From NCBI GenBank assembly GCA_031292385.1, contig JARLHE010000008.1, positions 62,001 through 126,000 of the forward strand: 64,000 nucleotides of DNA. Direction: 5' to 3'. Numbering within the stretch: position 1 is the first letter of the stretch; the number at the start of each line of letters is the position of its first letter. Positions 62,050 through 64,000 of this stretch are shown in pieces. Made by a program: the position numbers and the translations under genes. Under the pieces are notes generated by a model. The model was not told the origin of the DNA, ran no database searches, and saw only the letters and a program-made list of their open reading frames with translations. Source of the stretch: Oligoflexia bacterium. Its GTDB lineage: Bacteria; Bdellovibrionota; UBA1018.

Positions 62050-63348
62050 TTATAAAGTGCGACTGATAGCCGGTTCGGCGGAGCGATCGGCGAATTCGTA
62101 TTTTCGAAGCGTTTCGACGCCGGCGCGAAAGCCGCTGCGAACGACTTCGGCCATTTTTTTCGACGAAAGCGTGAAGTGCTCTTCGAAGAAAAGATGCGAA
62201 TCGGCCGGGTTAGGATGGATGTAGATCACGTCGGTATCCCGTCGATGATGCAATGACTGCTCGAGGATTTCGCAAAGCCGGCGGCGATGCTCCTCCGAAA
62301 TGCCTTGGTCCTTGCAATAATCCGAAACCGCGTCGATCGCCTCGCTATGGCATTCGCGGTTGAAGATGTGATTGTTGATCTTCTGCTCGACCAAAAGATA
62401 AATCGACTGCACCGCGATCCGCGGCAGGCCGTAGTCGGTCAGCGATCCGATATCTTTCGTGTAATGATAAGGCTGGTGCGTATAGCTTGCGAACACCAGG
62501 TCGCAGCCCGCGTCGATCGCGACGTGAGTGGAAAGCGTGTCGCGGATCTCGCCGTCGATATAATAAATGATGCGGTTGTTTTCGTTTTTGATCGGATAAG
62601 GCGCGTAGATCAGCGGCAACGCCGTGCTCGCGGCGCAAGCGTTCGAGATCGTGACGTCGTTATCGTACTGACAGGTCAAATCCCAGGGCGGCGGCTGATA
62701 TCCATACTTTCCGAACACGACTTTGCGGGAATGATTGAGCTGCGTGGCGACGATGAAAAGATCCGCCAGATAATCCTGGAACCGATTGGAGGGCAGAACC
62801 TCCTCGCGCATGTACGCCTCGATTCCGGACGTCGAGAACATGCCTTGCGCCTTCAGCCATTGAAGCTGAAACAGCGCCTCCCAGTCGCCCTGCATGAGCT
62901 TGCCGATCGTATTGCGGAAAAAAGTGAACTGACTGATCTGCTCGCGGGCAATGGTTGTCCGGAGCTTGAACATCTTTTGATACGTCAGCCGGGGCAGGAC
63001 CCTGGGCACGAGATCAGCCAAATCGGCGCCGTCTTGGGGAGCGCGATGCAGGAATGAATTGAAAATATTATCGAGGGAATATCCGGCGGCGAAGTAACTG
63101 GACACGATCGATCCAGCGCTTGAGCCCACGTAAGTGGAAATATCCATCGGTCCACGCGGGCTCTGCGTGGAGGCGTCCTCCGTGGCCAAGCCTCCATAGA
63201 AGCGAAAACCATGTTCTTTCAGGGCCAAAGCAACACCCAAGTGAAATGCTCCGGCTTTGGTCGCACCACCGCTGCAAACAAAAGCGATCTTTCGTTTCTT
63301 ACTGATGGCGATCTTCGAAGATGCGTTGCTGCGCCCGCTTTGCGGCAT
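62050..63348 (-). CDS. patatin-like phospholipase
   Basis: A 432-residue cytosolic or secreted-by-other-means protein. The oxyanion loop SGGATKAGAFH, nucleophile motif GSSAGS (Ser about 76) and catalytic Asp in YIDGEIRD are in the order of patatin acyl hydrolases. No signal peptide. It is longer than minimal RssA-like proteins; the extra C-terminal 150 residues are helical. It would hydrolyse phospholipids or acyl esters. Convergent with the small membrane protein gene. Confidence 0.88.
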   Translation of the reverse strand: MPQSGRSNASSKIAISKKRKIAFVCSGGATKAGAFHLGVALALKEHGFRFYGGLATEDASTQSPRGPMDISTYVGSSAGSIVSSYFAAGYSLDNIFNSFLHRAPQDGADLADLVPRVLPRLTYQKMFKLRTTIAREQISQFTFFRNTIGKLMQGDWEALFQLQWLKAQGMFSTSGIEAYMREEVLPSNRFQDYLADLFIVATQLNHSRKVVFGKYGYQPPPWDLTCQYDNDVTISNACAASTALPLIYAPYPIKNENNRIIYYIDGEIRDTLSTHVAIDAGCDLVFASYTHQPYHYTKDIGSLTDYGLPRIAVQSIYLLVEQKINNHIFNRECHSEAIDAVSDYCKDQGISEEHRRRLCEILEQSLHHRRDTDVIYIHPNPADSHLFFEEHFTLSSKKMAEVVRSGFRAGVETLRKYEFADRSAEPAISRTL

Positions 63349-63403
63349 AATCTGCTTGAATAAGAGTACTTGAAGTTATCACTCATGGAAATACAATAAA
63401 GAT

Positions 63404-63730
63404 ATGGATGCGTGGATCCCGTTAATGGAGTTTGCGATTAAAAAGGGCGTCAGTCTTTCGACGTTGCGTCGATATATCAAGGCGGACAGGATCCCCTATC
63501 GAATCGAGAACGGCCGCTACCTGCTGCTCGATAGCTCCGACGTCGACAGCGATGGCGCCGAGCGCGCGGCGTCCTCGAGCGACTCATCCGCTTCCGTCCG
63601 CCGCCTGGAAAGCAAGCTGAACCATGTCTACTCTGAACTGCAAAAAGCCCAGGAGGAAATCGCCGAGCTTCAGACGCTGATCGCTTTCTACGAACACAGC
63701 AGCGGCGTATCCCTCAAACCCAAAAATTAA
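63404..63730 (+). CDS. MerR-like helix-turn-helix protein with coiled coil
   Basis: A 108-residue protein. Residues 1-45 (LMEFAIKKGVSLSTLRRYIKADRIPYRIENGRYLL) form a winged-helix DNA-binding motif like excisionase and MerR N termini. A Ser-rich linker and a coiled coil (RRLESKLNHVYSELQKAQEEIAELQTLI) follow. It is likely a small regulator or scaffold. The next gene starts one base after its stop. Confidence 0.7.
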   Translation: MDAWIPLMEFAIKKGVSLSTLRRYIKADRIPYRIENGRYLLLDSSDVDSDGAERAASSSDSSASVRRLESKLNHVYSELQKAQEEIAELQTLIAFYEHSSGVSLKPKN

Positions 63731-63731
63731 G

Positions 63732-64000
63732 ATGACGAATAGGCGCTGGCCCAGAGCCGGTCTCATAAACGGATTCGTCGCGAGCATGACCCTTGCGGCC
63801 GCCTTATCGGGGCTGGCTCCCCGCACGGCGCACGCGACACCCGAGCTCGATCGCCGATACGCGCTCGATACCGTGGGTTATCTTCGCTCCTGGGACAATA
63901 TGGACGGCCTTTTCGTCGATTACGTCGCCGACGCTTACCGCGATTATTTCTCCCGCCAAAGCCGCTTCACGGTGCAGGATCTCGGCAAAGCCGACACCGT
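63732..64000 (+). CDS. secreted protein (3' end outside window)
   Basis: Open from ATG 63732 to the window end (89 codons). A signal peptide ends near TAHA, followed by TPELDRRYALDTVGYLRSWDNMDG. Probably a periplasmic or outer-membrane protein; too little is present to name a family. It is coupled to the preceding regulator gene. Confidence 0.65.
   Translation, partial: MTNRRWPRAGLINGFVASMTLAAALSGLAPRTAHATPELDRRYALDTVGYLRSWDNMDGLFVDYVADAYRDYFSRQSRFTVQDLGKADT

Overview
The window looks like a chromosome segment of a Gram-negative, respiring bacterium, interrupted by about 45 kb of horizontally acquired DNA. The Gram-negative features are TolC-type and HlyD-type exporter parts, lipoproteins, a cytochrome bd oxidase, patatin and SPFH proteins. 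Gene content and style suggest a Bdellovibrionota or deltaproteobacteria-like lineage, but no marker gene here settles the taxonomy.

Backbone left (1-16.2 kb): an ABC-2 type exporter operon (TolC, HlyD/YbhG and two ABC ATPases, the last running off the window), a small cysteine-rich secreted protein, a YeiH-type transporter, a DUF2914 membrane protein, a beta-class GST, cydAB, an SGNH hydrolase, an alpha/beta hydrolase, a ThiF/E1-like protein, an orphan histidine kinase, a V4R-like protein, a GNAT-like protein, a secreted ParB-like protein and a small lipoprotein. Backbone right (61.16-64 kb): tRNA-Ser(CGA), a small membrane protein, a patatin phospholipase, a MerR-like coiled-coil protein and the start of a secreted protein.

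Acquired DNA (16.2-61.16 kb): the 3' end of tRNA-Ser(CGA), including its CCA, recurs at 24662-24673 and 16203-16215. I read this as two elements in tandem. Element B (16.2-24.67 kb) is visibly AT-rich. It carries an XRE/ImmA regulator-protease pair and an integrase, followed by a small gene and a 1255-aa protein that joins a PD-(D/E)xK-like nuclease, a STAND-type NTPase and a long C-terminal sensor-like region. That last protein is a strong candidate for an Avs-like antiphage gene. Element A (24.67-61.16 kb) starts with integrase, excisionase-like gene, DUF927 primase/helicase-like gene, AlpA-like regulator and a terminase small/large pair. No capsid, portal or tail genes are visible. A second integrase module lies at 33.7-35 kb.

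The cargo of element A (35.4-61 kb) is a metal-homeostasis island. A Fur-family regulator (49.4 kb) sits among five palindromes of the form WTGCAA-N5-TTGCAW, which lie upstream of (1) three SPFH (HflK/HflC-like) proteins plus a P-type ATPase lacking the usual Cys-Pro-Cys motif; (2) a CDF-like transporter; (3) an eight-gene overlapping operon encoding CbiM, a CbiQ-CbiO fusion, a small Cys protein, a COG0523 GTPase, a WD40 protein, a phosphoribosyltransferase-like protein, a DUF5522 protein and a ZIP importer; (4) an M14 peptidase and a DUF3299 protein; and (5) a DUF3299-DUF2796-ABC ATPase-permease operon resembling the zinc-starvation operon PA4063-PA4066 of Pseudomonas aeruginosa. I infer a portable metal-scarcity regulon, probably for zinc, although the box also resembles the nickel-responsive Nur box. 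A second sub-island (55.5-61 kb) carries an RcnR-type sensor with the ligand set H3/C35/H60/H64, a P-type ATPase with an altered membrane motif, an extra methionine aminopeptidase, a CsoR-type sensor, a haem-binding protein and a Met-rich probable outer-membrane protein.
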